Shown one piece after another: positions 36,436-45,216 of a stretch of DNA of 64,000 nucleotides. Positions within the stretch are counted from its first letter, which is position 1. Every line of letters begins with the position of its first letter. Both the position numbers and the translations under genes were made by a program. The notes beneath the pieces were generated by a model. That model had not been told where the DNA came from. It saw nothing but the letters and a program-made list of their open reading frames with translations, and searched no databases. The stretch is taken from assembly GCF_000612845.1 (NCBI RefSeq), contig NZ_CCAT010000062.1:124001-188000 (forward strand), given 5' to 3'. Source of the DNA: Clostridium ihumii AP5 (GTDB taxonomy: Bacteria; Bacillota; Clostridia; Clostridiales; Clostridiaceae).

Positions 36436-37176
36436 ATGAAAAAGTTAGTACTTGTAAGACATGGTCAAAGTCTTTGGAACATGCAAAACAAATTTACTGG
36501 TTGGACTGATGTAGATTTATCAGAAAAGGGGTTAATAGAAGCAAGAAAAGCTGGAGCTGTATTAAAACAAAATGGATTTACATTTGATATAGCATATACA
36601 TCTTATTTAAAACGATCTATAAGAACACTCTGGATTATACTTCATGAAATGGATTTAATGTGGATACCGGTACATAAATCTTGGAGATTGAATGAAAGAC
36701 ATTATGGAGCACTTCAAGGATTGAACAAAGATGAAACTATAGAAAAATATGGAGAAGAACAAGTTCAAAAATGGAGAAGATTTGTAGACGTAAATCCACC
36801 AGAATTAACAAAAGACGATCCTAGATATGCAGGGAATGAACTTAGATATAGTCATTTAAGTGAAGATGAAATACCTCTTACTGAAAATTTAGGAGACACA
36901 GAAAAAAGAGTACTAGAAGAGTGGAACAATGAAATAGCACCACAAATAAAGGCTGGCAAAAACGTTATTATATCAGCACATGGTAACACATTAAGAGCCT
37001 TAGTAAGATATTTAGATGATATGTCTAGTGATGGTATAGCAAACTTAAATATCCCTACTGGAACTCCATTAATATATGAATTAGATGATAATTTAAAACC
37101 TATAAAACATTATTATTTATCAATAGAAGGAGAACTTTCTAATGATGAAATTCCAAAATATATAGATGTACTTTAA
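36436..37176 (+). CDS. gpmA: 2,3-bisphosphoglycerate-dependent phosphoglycerate mutase
   Basis: 246 residues. The N-terminal catalytic motif is [10 protein letters not shown] with the phospho-His, followed by [29 protein letters not shown] and the second His in [15 protein letters not shown]. Length and motifs match GpmA, which interconverts 3- and 2-phosphoglycerate in glycolysis. One local difference from the usual family motif is that the loop [14 protein letters not shown] precedes [22 protein letters not shown], as in other clostridial copies. Monocistronic with a terminator. Confidence 0.97.
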   Translation: MKKLVLVRHGQSLWNMQNKFTGWTDVDLSEKGLIEARKAGAVLKQNGFTFDIAYTSYLKRSIRTLWIILHEMDLMWIPVHKSWRLNERHYGALQGLNKDETIEKYGEEQVQKWRRFVDVNPPELTKDDPRYAGNELRYSHLSEDEIPLTENLGDTEKRVLEEWNNEIAPQIKAGKNVIISAHGNTLRALVRYLDDMSSDGIANLNIPTGTPLIYELDDNLKPIKHYYLSIEGELSNDEIPKYIDVL

Positions 37177-37193
37177 AAATTATTAACTTAGTT

Positions 37194-37229
37194 AAAACAC
37201 TTAGAAATTTAATTATCTAAGTGTTTTTT
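37194..37229 (+). terminator. Intrinsic terminator of gpmA
   Basis: AAAACACTTAG and CTAAGTGTTTTTT stem and T tract. Confidence 0.93.
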
Positions 37230-37540
37230 ACTTTAAAGGTTTTAGTTAAATCATAATTTGATAAGATTAAAATCTTAGATACAAAGGGAAATAATAATTT
37301 TGTAGCTAAAAGAAAAATATTAATTAATAAGTCAGGTGGAATTCATTCCACTTGACTTAGGATAGTGATTAAACAAAAGATTGTAAAAATTATAAACGAA
37401 CTTACAAATATTTTAATAATGTATTAAAAATTTACAAAAATACACGAATATTAATATAAGGTTTTTAAAAATTAAAGTAATTAATTAGATAAATTTAAAG
37501 TTTTTATAAAAAGTATCTAATTAATATTGGGAGTAAGATT
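37230..37540. other. Intergenic region, about 310 bp
   Basis: Contains one conspicuous palindrome (37328-37359) and otherwise AT-rich DNA. No gene is supported. The promoter of the PHP gene and probably of the STM40xx cluster must lie here. Confidence 0.5.
37328..37359. promoter_or_regulatory. 15-bp palindrome without T tract
   Basis: TAAGTCAGGTGGAAT, loop TC and ATTCCACTTGACTTA; one G-T pair in RNA, otherwise perfect. Neither strand has a T run after it, so it does not look like a simple terminator. It could be an operator for the downstream genes or the core of a lost element. Confidence 0.5.
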
Positions 37541-38287
37541 ATGAAGATAGTTGATGATTATCATACGCATACATTATTTAGTCATGGAATTAATAGTATA
37601 GAAGAAAATATTAAATATGCAATAGATAATGGAATGAGTACTATAGCAATAACAGATCACGGACCAGCATATAAACCTTATGGTATAGATATAAAAGAGT
37701 TTGATAAGATTAATTCACAAGTAGACTTTTTAAAAGAAAAATATAAAAATCAAGTAAATATACTTTTAGGTATTGAAGCTAATATTATAAATGAAAATGG
37801 AGATTTAGATATAAGTGAAAATATTATAAATAAATTAGATATATTGTTAGTTGGATTTCACTTTGACATAATAGATGTATCTTATTTAAGTGAAGTAAGA
37901 AGCTTATTAAAAAGACATGAAGGGATAGAAAAATATATAGATAAAGATTTATATAATCATATAAAAGATGTTAATACCACAGCTATGATTAATTCTATAA
38001 AGAAATATAACATAGATATAATTACACATATAAATGACAAATTTCCTGTAGACGTTTTATCTATTGGAAAAGTATGTACAAAATATAATACAGTCATAGA
38101 GATAAATAATTTTCATTGTCATCCTAATATAAGTGAAATTAAGCTTTTAAATGAAATGGATAATTTAAAGTTTTCATTTGGAAGTGATGCTCATAGGTCA
38201 AAGGACGTTGGAAATTTTAAAAATATACAAAGAAAAATAGCAAATATAAATATATGTTATGAAAATATAATAAATAAAATTATATAA
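37541..38287 (+). CDS. PHP-domain phosphoesterase
   Basis: 248 residues, PHP superfamily (histidinol-phosphatase/YcdX-like). Metal ligands are visible: DDYHTHTLFSHG, ITDHGPAYKP, LGIEANIIN, the His in LLVGFHFDII and SFGSDAHRSKDVG. It hydrolyses phosphate esters or diesters; the substrate is unknown. Start after GGGAGTAAGATT. It ends 32 bp before the STM4015-family gene with no terminator between, so it is probably in the same transcript and may add a phosphatase step to that pathway. Confidence 0.88.
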   Translation: MKIVDDYHTHTLFSHGINSIEENIKYAIDNGMSTIAITDHGPAYKPYGIDIKEFDKINSQVDFLKEKYKNQVNILLGIEANIINENGDLDISENIINKLDILLVGFHFDIIDVSYLSEVRSLLKRHEGIEKYIDKDLYNHIKDVNTTAMINSIKKYNIDIITHINDKFPVDVLSIGKVCTKYNTVIEINNFHCHPNISEIKLLNEMDNLKFSFGSDAHRSKDVGNFKNIQRKIANINICYENIINKII

Positions 38288-38319
38288 AAATAAGTTGTTA
38301 TATTTTAGAAAGGAAGTTT

Positions 38320-39930
38320 ATGAATAAAGAACTATTAGATTTAATTGAAAAAACAATAGGTGAAGATATTAATAAAATTGATGAGAAATTAGTATTAAAG
38401 GCTAAAAAAAATAATGATTGTGCAATAAATGAAATTGGTGAATTGTATGATTATGGCATGGAAGTAGATGAAAACTTTGATAAAGCTAAAGTTCTATATG
38501 AAATGGCTATAAGTTTAGGTAATAAAAAGGCTTTATGCAACTTAGGATGGCTATATTATAATGGACAAGGTGTTGATAAAGATGATAATAAAGCTAAAAA
38601 GTTATTTAATGATGCTATAAATGCTGGAGAAGCATCTGCTTTTTATGGATTAGGGTATCTTTTCGAAGAAAATGGTGATTTTCAACCAGCAATAGAAATG
38701 TTAGAAAACCTTATAAAGTTACATGAAGAAAAAGACTTAAAATGTAAAGAAGTAGAGTGGTCCTATACATTATTAGGTGATATATACATAGATAAAATAA
38801 AACCAATGAATTTAGAAAAAGGTATGCTTTATTATAGTAAAGCTATTGAACTTGGAAGTTCTTGTGCAGCTAGAAGTTTAGGCGATATCTATTACTATGG
38901 AAAAAGCATTGAAAAAGATTTAGACATTGCTAAAAATTATTATGAGCAAGTTATAGAGTGCGATAATTGCCTTGAAATAGCAAAAAATAGACTTAATAGT
39001 ATAGAATATATGAAGAAGCAAGAGGAGGAAGAAAAAGTGAGAAAATTTAATTTGGATAATTTAGAATGCTTAAATAGGGGTACAACAAAATTTTTTACTG
39101 AATATGATGATGGCAATAAAATATCAGATTTAATAGAAAAATATTTAGAAAAACATAATACATATGACAATAAAGAGTTGATTATTGGCTATTGGGAAGA
39201 TGCGTGGGAAGATGATTCAGAAGTTTCAGGAATAGTTGAAACTATAGTTAAAAATAAAGATAAATTTAAAAGTTTAGAAAGTGTGTATTTTGGAGATATG
39301 GACTGTGAAGAATGTGAAATATCTTGGATAGTAAATACAAACCTTGCTCCACTTGTAAATGAATTGAAATTAAAGTCATTTACAGCTAAAGGTGGAAATG
39401 ATTTAAGGTTCGAAAATATGAGAAGTGAATCATTAAAAGAACTTATAATTATTTCAGGAGGAACTAATAAAAAAACAATACAAGATATAATTAATGCGGA
39501 TATTCCTAATTTAGAAAAATTAGAATTATATCTTGGAGATAGTAATTACGGGTTTGATGCAGAGATAGAAGATTTAAAACCATTTATGCAAAGAGAAAGA
39601 TTTCCTAAACTTAAATATTTAGGAATTAAAAACAGTGAAATTCAAGATGAAATTTGTAATGAAATATTTAAGAGTAATATATTAGAGGGCTTAGAGGTTT
39701 TAGACATGTCTTATGGTACTTTATCTGATAAAGGTGCTAATATTATAATTGAAAATATAGACAAGCTTAAAAATTTAAAGGAATTTAATATAGAATACAA
39801 TTTTATATCTGAAAACTTATTAATGAAGTTAGAAAATGAACTAGAAAAGCTTAATATAAAATATTTAACTAGCCAAGAAGATGTTTATGATATGGATGAA
39901 GAATATAGATCACCATTCATAACAGAGTAA
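38320..39930 (+). CDS. STM4015-family leucine-rich repeat protein with N-terminal Sel1-like repeats
   Basis: 536 residues, first gene of the STM4015-STM4011 cluster. Residues about 30-225 form Sel1/TPR-like helical repeats (NEIGELYDYGMEVDENFDKAK, CNLGWLYYNGQGVDKDDNKAKKLF, RSLGDIYYYGKSIEKDLDIAKNYY). Residues about 245-536 form the STM4015-like domain: an acidic strand (IIGYWEDAWEDDSEVSGIVETIV) then leucine-rich repeats (ELKLKSF, LKELIII, LEKLELYLGD, LKYLGIKNS, LEVLDMSYG). The fusion of Sel1 repeats to this domain seems unusual. It is probably a scaffold or substrate-recognition subunit. No signal peptide. The next gene starts six bases after its stop. Confidence 0.85.
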   Translation: MNKELLDLIEKTIGEDINKIDEKLVLKAKKNNDCAINEIGELYDYGMEVDENFDKAKVLYEMAISLGNKKALCNLGWLYYNGQGVDKDDNKAKKLFNDAINAGEASAFYGLGYLFEENGDFQPAIEMLENLIKLHEEKDLKCKEVEWSYTLLGDIYIDKIKPMNLEKGMLYYSKAIELGSSCAARSLGDIYYYGKSIEKDLDIAKNYYEQVIECDNCLEIAKNRLNSIEYMKKQEEEEKVRKFNLDNLECLNRGTTKFFTEYDDGNKISDLIEKYLEKHNTYDNKELIIGYWEDAWEDDSEVSGIVETIVKNKDKFKSLESVYFGDMDCEECEISWIVNTNLAPLVNELKLKSFTAKGGNDLRFENMRSESLKELIIISGGTNKKTIQDIINADIPNLEKLELYLGDSNYGFDAEIEDLKPFMQRERFPKLKYLGIKNSEIQDEICNEIFKSNILEGLEVLDMSYGTLSDKGANIIIENIDKLKNLKEFNIEYNFISENLLMKLENELEKLNIKYLTSQEDVYDMDEEYRSPFITE

Positions 39931-39936
39931 ATACTT

Positions 39937-41085
39937 ATGAATACAAAATTTTTAATTATTGGTGATGAAAAGGGAAAAAGAATAGAGGTTTTTCTAAATT
40001 GCTTAAAAAACAAATCATTTTATAATTATAATGTTTTAACTTGGCAAGAAATTATAAATAATCAAGGAGAAATAGAAAAGTATTTAGAAAATGGAACTAT
40101 TGTTAAAATAGAACCACCAGAGAAGGATTTATATTTATATAAGTCCTTCCTAAAAATAGGATTAAAAGAAAATAATTTAGATGAAAGAAAAATCCATAAT
40201 ATAGATTTTTCAAAATGTCCCATAATAGATCCGTCAAATTGGTATAAAGGTATAGAAAAAGTATTTTTAGATATAGATTTTCAAATTAAAAATAGTGAAC
40301 ACAGAAATATTTTTATGATGAATGATATAAATGAAAGTTTAATAATGATGGATAAGAAAAGAACATATGATATGCTTGAAAAAAGTTCATATATGAATAA
40401 AGAATTTTATTTACCTAAAAGATTAAAATCCTATAAAAATTATAATGAATTTAGAGAGGAAGTAGAAAATAAGTACATAAAATGTTTTATAAAACTACGA
40501 TGTGGCTCAGGTAGTGAAGGTGTAATAGCATATAGCAATAATCCTAGATTTAATGAAGAAAAAATACACACATCACTAAATTACTCAAAAGAAGAAAATA
40601 TTTTTTATAGTGGGTACAAGGTTAATAGTACAACAGAAAAAGATATTATAAAAAAACTGATAAATTGGGTTTTTGAAAATGGAGCACATGTAGAAACTTG
40701 GATACCGAAAGATAGATATAATGGATTGGCTTTTGATACTAGATCAATAGTTATAGATAAAAAATCTGAGTATTTATTAGGGCGATTAAGTAAAACACCA
40801 ATTACTAATCTTCACTTAAAAAATGAAAGAAAAGAATCTATAGAATATTTAAATGAAGAAAAATTAAATACAATAAAAATTGCTTCAGAAGCAGTTATGA
40901 ATGTTTTTAATAATTCATTTTTAGCTGGTATTGATGTTGTAAATAGTAGAAATGGAAAACCATATATAATTGATGTTAATCCATTTGGAGATTTACTTCA
41001 TCATTTAATTGGAACTAATAAAAATATATATTATAAAGAAATAGACAAATCAGTGGAAAAAATTAAATTAATGGGAGAGAGTTAG
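39937..41085 (+). CDS. STM4014-family ATP-grasp protein
   Basis: 382 residues. The N-terminal third is Rossmann-like (FLIIGDEKGKRIEVFLNCL). From about residue 130 it is an ATP-grasp: MMDKKRTYDMLEKS, the nucleotide-binding lysine and glycine loop KCFIKLRCGSGSEGVIAY, VETWIPKD, the D-x-R strand AFDTRSIVIDKK, and the metal ligand pair FLAGIDVVNSRNGKPYIIDVNPFGD. The chemistry is expected to be acyl-phosphate formation and ligation to an amine or thiol. Third-party function is unknown. Sits between the LRR gene and the phosphatase-like hydrolase, with gaps of six and five bases. Confidence 0.85.
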   Translation: MNTKFLIIGDEKGKRIEVFLNCLKNKSFYNYNVLTWQEIINNQGEIEKYLENGTIVKIEPPEKDLYLYKSFLKIGLKENNLDERKIHNIDFSKCPIIDPSNWYKGIEKVFLDIDFQIKNSEHRNIFMMNDINESLIMMDKKRTYDMLEKSSYMNKEFYLPKRLKSYKNYNEFREEVENKYIKCFIKLRCGSGSEGVIAYSNNPRFNEEKIHTSLNYSKEENIFYSGYKVNSTTEKDIIKKLINWVFENGAHVETWIPKDRYNGLAFDTRSIVIDKKSEYLLGRLSKTPITNLHLKNERKESIEYLNEEKLNTIKIASEAVMNVFNNSFLAGIDVVNSRNGKPYIIDVNPFGDLLHHLIGTNKNIYYKEIDKSVEKIKLMGES

Positions 41086-41090
41086 AATTT

Positions 41091-41933
41091 ATGAATTATA
41101 ATATGAATGAAATTGTTGGAGACTATGATATTCTTTTTATAACATTAGACACACTACGATATGATGTATTTAAAAGTGCATATGAAAAAGGTATTTTAAA
41201 AACTTTAGGGAAATATGGTCCTTTTGAAAAAAGACAAACTCCAGGAAGTTTTACATATGCAGCACATCACAGCTTTTTTGCAGGTTTCTTGCCAAGTCCT
41301 AGTGAATATGTTCCAATAAATGAAAGAGAAAATTTGTTTTTTATGGATAATCAAATGATTAAGGATTTTCATATGGAAAACACATTTCTTTTTAAAGAAG
41401 GGAATTTTATAAAAGCACTTGAAAACAAAGGATATACAACTATTTGTATAGGTGGTGTTATATTTTTTAGTAAAATAAATGAGGTTTGTAGTACTATTCC
41501 TAATATGTTTATGAAAAGTTATTGGAATCCTAAATTTTCAGTAAACAACAAGAATTCTACAGAAAATCAAGTTGACTTTGCAATTGATAAATTAAAGAAA
41601 CTAGATAATAATGAAAGAGTTTTTCTATTCTTAAATGTTTCAGCTATACATGGTCCAAATTATTTTTATTTAGATAAATATGACAATGATAATAAAAGTA
41701 ATAAAAGAACATTATTAGGTTCAACACTTGATTGTGTTGAAAGTCAGGAAAAAGCTCTTGAATATGTAGATAAATCATTAGAAAAATTATTTGATTTTAT
41801 GAAAAAAAGAAATAAAACATTTTGTATAGTTACATCTGATCATGGAACTTGCTATGGTGAAGATGGATATGAAGGTCATAATTTAGCACATGAAGTTGTA
41901 TGGACAGTTCCTTATAAACACTTTTATATATAA
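41091..41933 (+). CDS. STM4013-family alkaline-phosphatase-superfamily hydrolase
   Basis: 280 residues, sulfatase/alkaline phosphatase fold. The metal Asp is in LFITLDTLRYDVF, and the nucleophile region is RQTPGSFTYAAHHSFFAGFLPSP, where a Thr or Ser would serve since no sulfatase Cys-x-Pro-x-Arg is present. Further ligands are in NVSAIHGPNYF and TSDHGTCYGEDGYEGHNLAHEV. This suits a phosphomonoesterase, phosphodiesterase or mutase rather than a sulfatase. No signal peptide, so it acts in the cytoplasm, unlike most family members. Third gene of the cluster. Confidence 0.85.
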   Translation: MNYNMNEIVGDYDILFITLDTLRYDVFKSAYEKGILKTLGKYGPFEKRQTPGSFTYAAHHSFFAGFLPSPSEYVPINERENLFFMDNQMIKDFHMENTFLFKEGNFIKALENKGYTTICIGGVIFFSKINEVCSTIPNMFMKSYWNPKFSVNNKNSTENQVDFAIDKLKKLDNNERVFLFLNVSAIHGPNYFYLDKYDNDNKSNKRTLLGSTLDCVESQEKALEYVDKSLEKLFDFMKKRNKTFCIVTSDHGTCYGEDGYEGHNLAHEVVWTVPYKHFYI

Positions 41934-41966
41934 CATTTTAATTAAAATGTGAAAGGACTAATTAGT

Positions 41967-43286
41967 ATGCAAAACATTAAAGATACGATAATAGATAATC
42001 CTTATAAAAATTATATGTACTCATATCCACATAAAAAATCTTATAGAGAATTTAATGAAAAAATAGATTTAAAAAATTTATGGGTAAATAGGAAAAATGA
42101 TAAGATAACTTTATATATTCATATTCCTTTTTGTAAAAGCAAATGTGGATATTGCAATCTTTTTTCAAGTACTAAAGTAAGTAGAAGTAATATGAAAGCT
42201 TATATAAATACACTTGTAAGAGAAATGACAGATTTAAAAGATGTATTACAAATAAAAGATGAGTGTATATTTGAAAGTGTGATATTTGGAGGTGGAACTC
42301 CAACTATGCTACCAATAGATGATATGAAGTTTTTATTAGAAAGTATACAAAATATTTTAAATGTAGATTTCAAAAATGTATTTTTTTCAATAGAAACATC
42401 ACCAACTACTATGAATGAAGAATATATGAAGCTTTTAAATAGTTTTTATATAAATAGAATAAGCATAGGAATTCAAAGTTTTTTTAAAAAGGAATTAGAT
42501 GAAATATATAGATTTGAAAGTTTAGAAAACATAGAAAAAGCATTAGATATAATATTTGAAAATAATATAGATATAAGAAATATTGATTTAATTTATGGTA
42601 TTCCATCACAAACAATAGAATCATTTTTAATTTCACTAAAAAAAGCATTAAGTTATAATCCGGAAGAGACGTTTTTATATCCTCTTTATATAAGAGAAAA
42701 AACAAAGTTGTATGAAAATAATCATAGAGATACTGAAAAAATGTTAGAAATTTATAAAGTAGCAAAAAAGATTCTTATAGATAATGGATATATACAAACA
42801 TCTATGAGAAACTTCATTAGACAAGATATGAAAAGTGAGTTATATCCGTCTTATGAATGTCAAGAAAGTGAAATGATAGGGCTAGGATGTGGTGCAAGAT
42901 CTTATATAAACAATATACATTATTCAAGAAAGTATGCAGTAAAAAGAGATAGAATAGATAATATAATAGATGAGTATATTGATGAAGAAAATTTTAATTA
43001 TGCTACATATGGATATATATTATCAGAAGATGAAATGAAAAGGAAATATGTTATAAAATCTATTTTGAAAATATCTGGATTAGATATGAAAAAGTATTAT
43101 GATAGGTTTAAAACAAATGTTCTTGATGATTTTTCAAAATTAAATAAGTTAATAGAAAGCGGTTATTTAATCTTAGAAGGAAGTAGAATTTATCCTTCAG
43201 AAAATGGATTACAGTTTTCTGATTCAATAGGAGAAATGTTTATATCAAAAGAAGTACAAAATAAAATTGATTTGTTTGAGGAATAA
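41967..43286 (+). CDS. STM4012-family radical SAM protein (HemN-like)
   Basis: About 439 residues. The radical SAM cluster motif CKSKCGYC lies in LYIHIPFCKSKCGYCNLFSS, followed by HemN-like features: VIFGGGTPTMLP, SIETSPTTMNEEYMKLL, RISIGIQSF and DLIYGIPSQTIESF. The HemN C-terminal region is also present (GLGCGARSYINNIHYSRKY). Despite this it belongs to the STM4012 branch rather than the haem pathway, judging by its neighbours. I chose the ATG at 41967 with GAAAGGACTAATTAGT before it; a GTG lies at 41949. HemN relatives include methyltransferases that bind two SAM, a plausible chemistry here. Confidence 0.87.
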   Translation: MQNIKDTIIDNPYKNYMYSYPHKKSYREFNEKIDLKNLWVNRKNDKITLYIHIPFCKSKCGYCNLFSSTKVSRSNMKAYINTLVREMTDLKDVLQIKDECIFESVIFGGGTPTMLPIDDMKFLLESIQNILNVDFKNVFFSIETSPTTMNEEYMKLLNSFYINRISIGIQSFFKKELDEIYRFESLENIEKALDIIFENNIDIRNIDLIYGIPSQTIESFLISLKKALSYNPEETFLYPLYIREKTKLYENNHRDTEKMLEIYKVAKKILIDNGYIQTSMRNFIRQDMKSELYPSYECQESEMIGLGCGARSYINNIHYSRKYAVKRDRIDNIIDEYIDEENFNYATYGYILSEDEMKRKYVIKSILKISGLDMKKYYDRFKTNVLDDFSKLNKLIESGYLILEGSRIYPSENGLQFSDSIGEMFISKEVQNKIDLFEE

Positions 43287-43288
43287 AA

Positions 43289-44137
43289 GTGAGGTATACA
43301 TTAATTTATAGATGCAATATAAAGTATTGTAATTATACATGTAGTTATTGTCCATTTTCAAAATATACATTAAATGAAAAGAATATAGAAAAAGATAAAC
43401 AGATGTTTAAAAAGTTTATAACTTTTCTTAAAAGTAGTGAAGATAATTTTAAAATTTTAATAGCACCTAAAGGTGAGGTGCTAGGGTTTGATTATTATAA
43501 AAACAATCTTACAGAGCTTAGTAATTTACCGAATATAGATGAATTAGTAATTCAAACTAATTTAAGTGGTGATTTAAATTGGCTTAAAAATGTAGATAGA
43601 GATAAATTAAAATTATGGGTAACATATCATCCAGATCAAGTTAAGCTAGAAAAATTCTTATTGCAAATAGAAAATTTAATAAAGTTAAATGTAAAATTTA
43701 GTGTAGGAACTGTAGGAATTAAAGAAAATATAAATAAAATTTGTGTACTAAAGGACAAGTTGTTAAATATAGATAAAAATATATATTTATGGATAAATGC
43801 ATATAAAGATATTAAAGATTATTACAGCAATGAAGATATAAATAGGTTAGTAGAAATTGACGAATACTTTAATATAAATAATAAAAATTATATTTGTGAT
43901 TATGAAAATTGTAATGCAGGAAAAAATGTATTTTGGATAGAGGGAAATGGAGTAATACATAAATGTTATAGAAATAATAATCCACTAGGCTCTATATATA
44001 AAGATAAGTTAAATGAACTTAAAGAGATACCTGTGAGAAAAAATGAAATTTGTAAATGTTATACAGGCTATATACACTTGCAAAAATTATGTTTAGATTT
44101 AGTTTATAAAGAAAGTTTACTTGCAAGAATAAAATAG
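43289..44137 (+). CDS. STM4011-family radical SAM protein
   Basis: 282 residues, last gene of the cluster. The radical SAM motif is CNYTCSYC in YRCNIKYCNYTCSYCPFSKY. After the barrel comes a C-terminal set of cysteines: ICDYENCNAGKNVFWIEGNGVIHKCYRN and then EICKCYTGY. This resembles the auxiliary-cluster (Twitch/SPASM-like) region of peptide- and small-molecule-modifying enzymes. GTG start two bases after the STM4012 stop, with GAGGAATAAAA as ribosome binding site. A strong terminator follows. Substrate unknown. Confidence 0.85.
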   Translation: MRYTLIYRCNIKYCNYTCSYCPFSKYTLNEKNIEKDKQMFKKFITFLKSSEDNFKILIAPKGEVLGFDYYKNNLTELSNLPNIDELVIQTNLSGDLNWLKNVDRDKLKLWVTYHPDQVKLEKFLLQIENLIKLNVKFSVGTVGIKENINKICVLKDKLLNIDKNIYLWINAYKDIKDYYSNEDINRLVEIDEYFNINNKNYICDYENCNAGKNVFWIEGNGVIHKCYRNNNPLGSIYKDKLNELKEIPVRKNEICKCYTGYIHLQKLCLDLVYKESLLARIK

Positions 44138-44150
44138 TAATTTTACAATA

Positions 44151-44188
44151 AAAAAGATATGTGCATTCCATCTCACATATCTTTTTTA
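44151..44188 (+). terminator. Intrinsic terminator of the STM40xx cluster
   Basis: AAAAAGATATGTG and CACATATCTTTTTT stem with T tract; closes the operon. Confidence 0.93.
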
Positions 44189-44284
44189 TATTATAAATTA
44201 ATAAATTAAATTCTATTAGAAACATAGGAAAATAAGCTCAGTTCAATATTATTTTTTATCTATAAATATATTGAGTATTTAAGT

Positions 44285-44302
44285 CATTATAGGGTTCCAA
44301 AT
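44285..44302 (+). repeat. Solo MITE-like end
   Basis: TTATAGGGTTCCAAAT matches the left ends at 11939 and 12120; no partner end is evident nearby. Confidence 0.5.
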
Positions 44303-44402
44303 CATTAATAAAGGAATAAAATACAAATATAGGTTTATAAGCTGATAAGAGTATAAAGTGAAAATTTATCTTGAAAATCTAAAAATTTAGGAGATGGTAA
44401 AT

Positions 44403-44717
44403 ATGTATGATTATTCATATAGAAGTAATGATATATATATAAACAATATAGATTCACTAATAGGAAAAATTGATTTAATAGATATAAGAGATGCATATGA
44501 TTATCAAATGTCAACTATACGAACTGCTAGAAATATACCTATGAATGAGCTATTGTCAAATCCCAGCTATTATTTAAGAGAAGATAAGATATATTATATT
44601 ATGTGCCAATCTGGAAAAAGAAGCTCAAGAATTTGTAGTGAGTTAAGAGGATTAGGTTTTAATGTGATTAATGTAATAGGTGGTTTTAGTTCATATACAG
44701 GAGCAAATAGAATTTAA
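44403..44717 (+). CDS. Rhodanese-like single-domain sulfurtransferase
   Basis: About 104 residues, the usual single-domain size. It shows LIDIRDAYDYQMSTIRTARNIPM and the active-site Cys loop YYIMCQSGKRSSRICSELRGLGFNVINVIGGF. It moves sulfane sulfur between thiols or serves as a carrier. The ATG at 44403 follows TTAGGAGATGGTAAAT; an ATG three codons earlier overlaps the ribosome binding site. Monocistronic, followed by a mobile repeat element. Confidence 0.92.
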   Translation: MYDYSYRSNDIYINNIDSLIGKIDLIDIRDAYDYQMSTIRTARNIPMNELLSNPSYYLREDKIYYIMCQSGKRSSRICSELRGLGFNVINVIGGFSSYTGANRI

Positions 44718-44732
44718 AAGGGAATTTAAATA

Positions 44733-45081
44733 TATAGGAATCCAAGTTGGAAATTTAAGTTATTCATGTTTCAGTTGAGAATTTTAATGCTAATTATTAA
44801 TCTATATTTTTAAAATTGACAATGGACAATTGACAGTGAATGTAAAAATTGGATTTCCAATTTTAAAGAATGATTTTTTATTAAATTTGCATAGCAAATT
44901 AATTGAAAACAATATAAAAACGTAGTTTTTAGGTATTTCTATTTTAAATATTATGAATGAAATGAATAATATTAACCATAACTGTCAATTGTCAACTGGT
45001 TTCAAATATAAATATAGCAATAAACTATAAGATTAGTATTATCATTTGATAAATTTGTTATTTTGAATTTGAAACCATATA
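44733..45081 (+). mobile_element. MITE-like element carrying a nested inverted-repeat insertion
   Basis: The left end TATAGGAATCCAAGTT and right end, reverse-complemented TATATGGTTTCAAATTC, are terminal inverted repeats. It aligns with the reverse complement of 11939-12126, except that a block of about 170 bp (44821-44993) is inserted after AAAATTGAC. No protein is encoded, so mobility would need a transposase from elsewhere. It fills most of the 44718-45216 spacer before the ABC-class ATPase gene. Confidence 0.75.
44825..44993. mobile_element. Nested inverted-repeat insertion
   Basis: Begins GACAATTGACAGT (44825-44837) and ends ACTGTCAATTGTC (44981-44993), a perfect 13-bp inverted repeat. 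The simple copy of the host element at 11939-12126 lacks it, so the boundaries are defined by comparison. The interior is AT-rich with a small hairpin (AAAATTGGATTTCCAATTTT) and no coding frame. Confidence 0.72.
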
Positions 45082-45216
45082 GAGTACATCAATATTATAC
45101 AAATAAATTGAACTAATAAATTAAAAGATATATACTTACTATGAAGAAAATATTAATATATGGATTATTTATAGAGTTAAATTAAAAAATTACTTTATAA
45201 TTTACAGGAGAAGCAT

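Noticed and set aside
41967-43286. HemN/HemW haem-pathway enzyme
   Set aside because: The sequence is HemN-like, but the gene context with STM4011/4013/4014/4015-type genes argues for the STM4012 branch rather than coproporphyrinogen oxidase.
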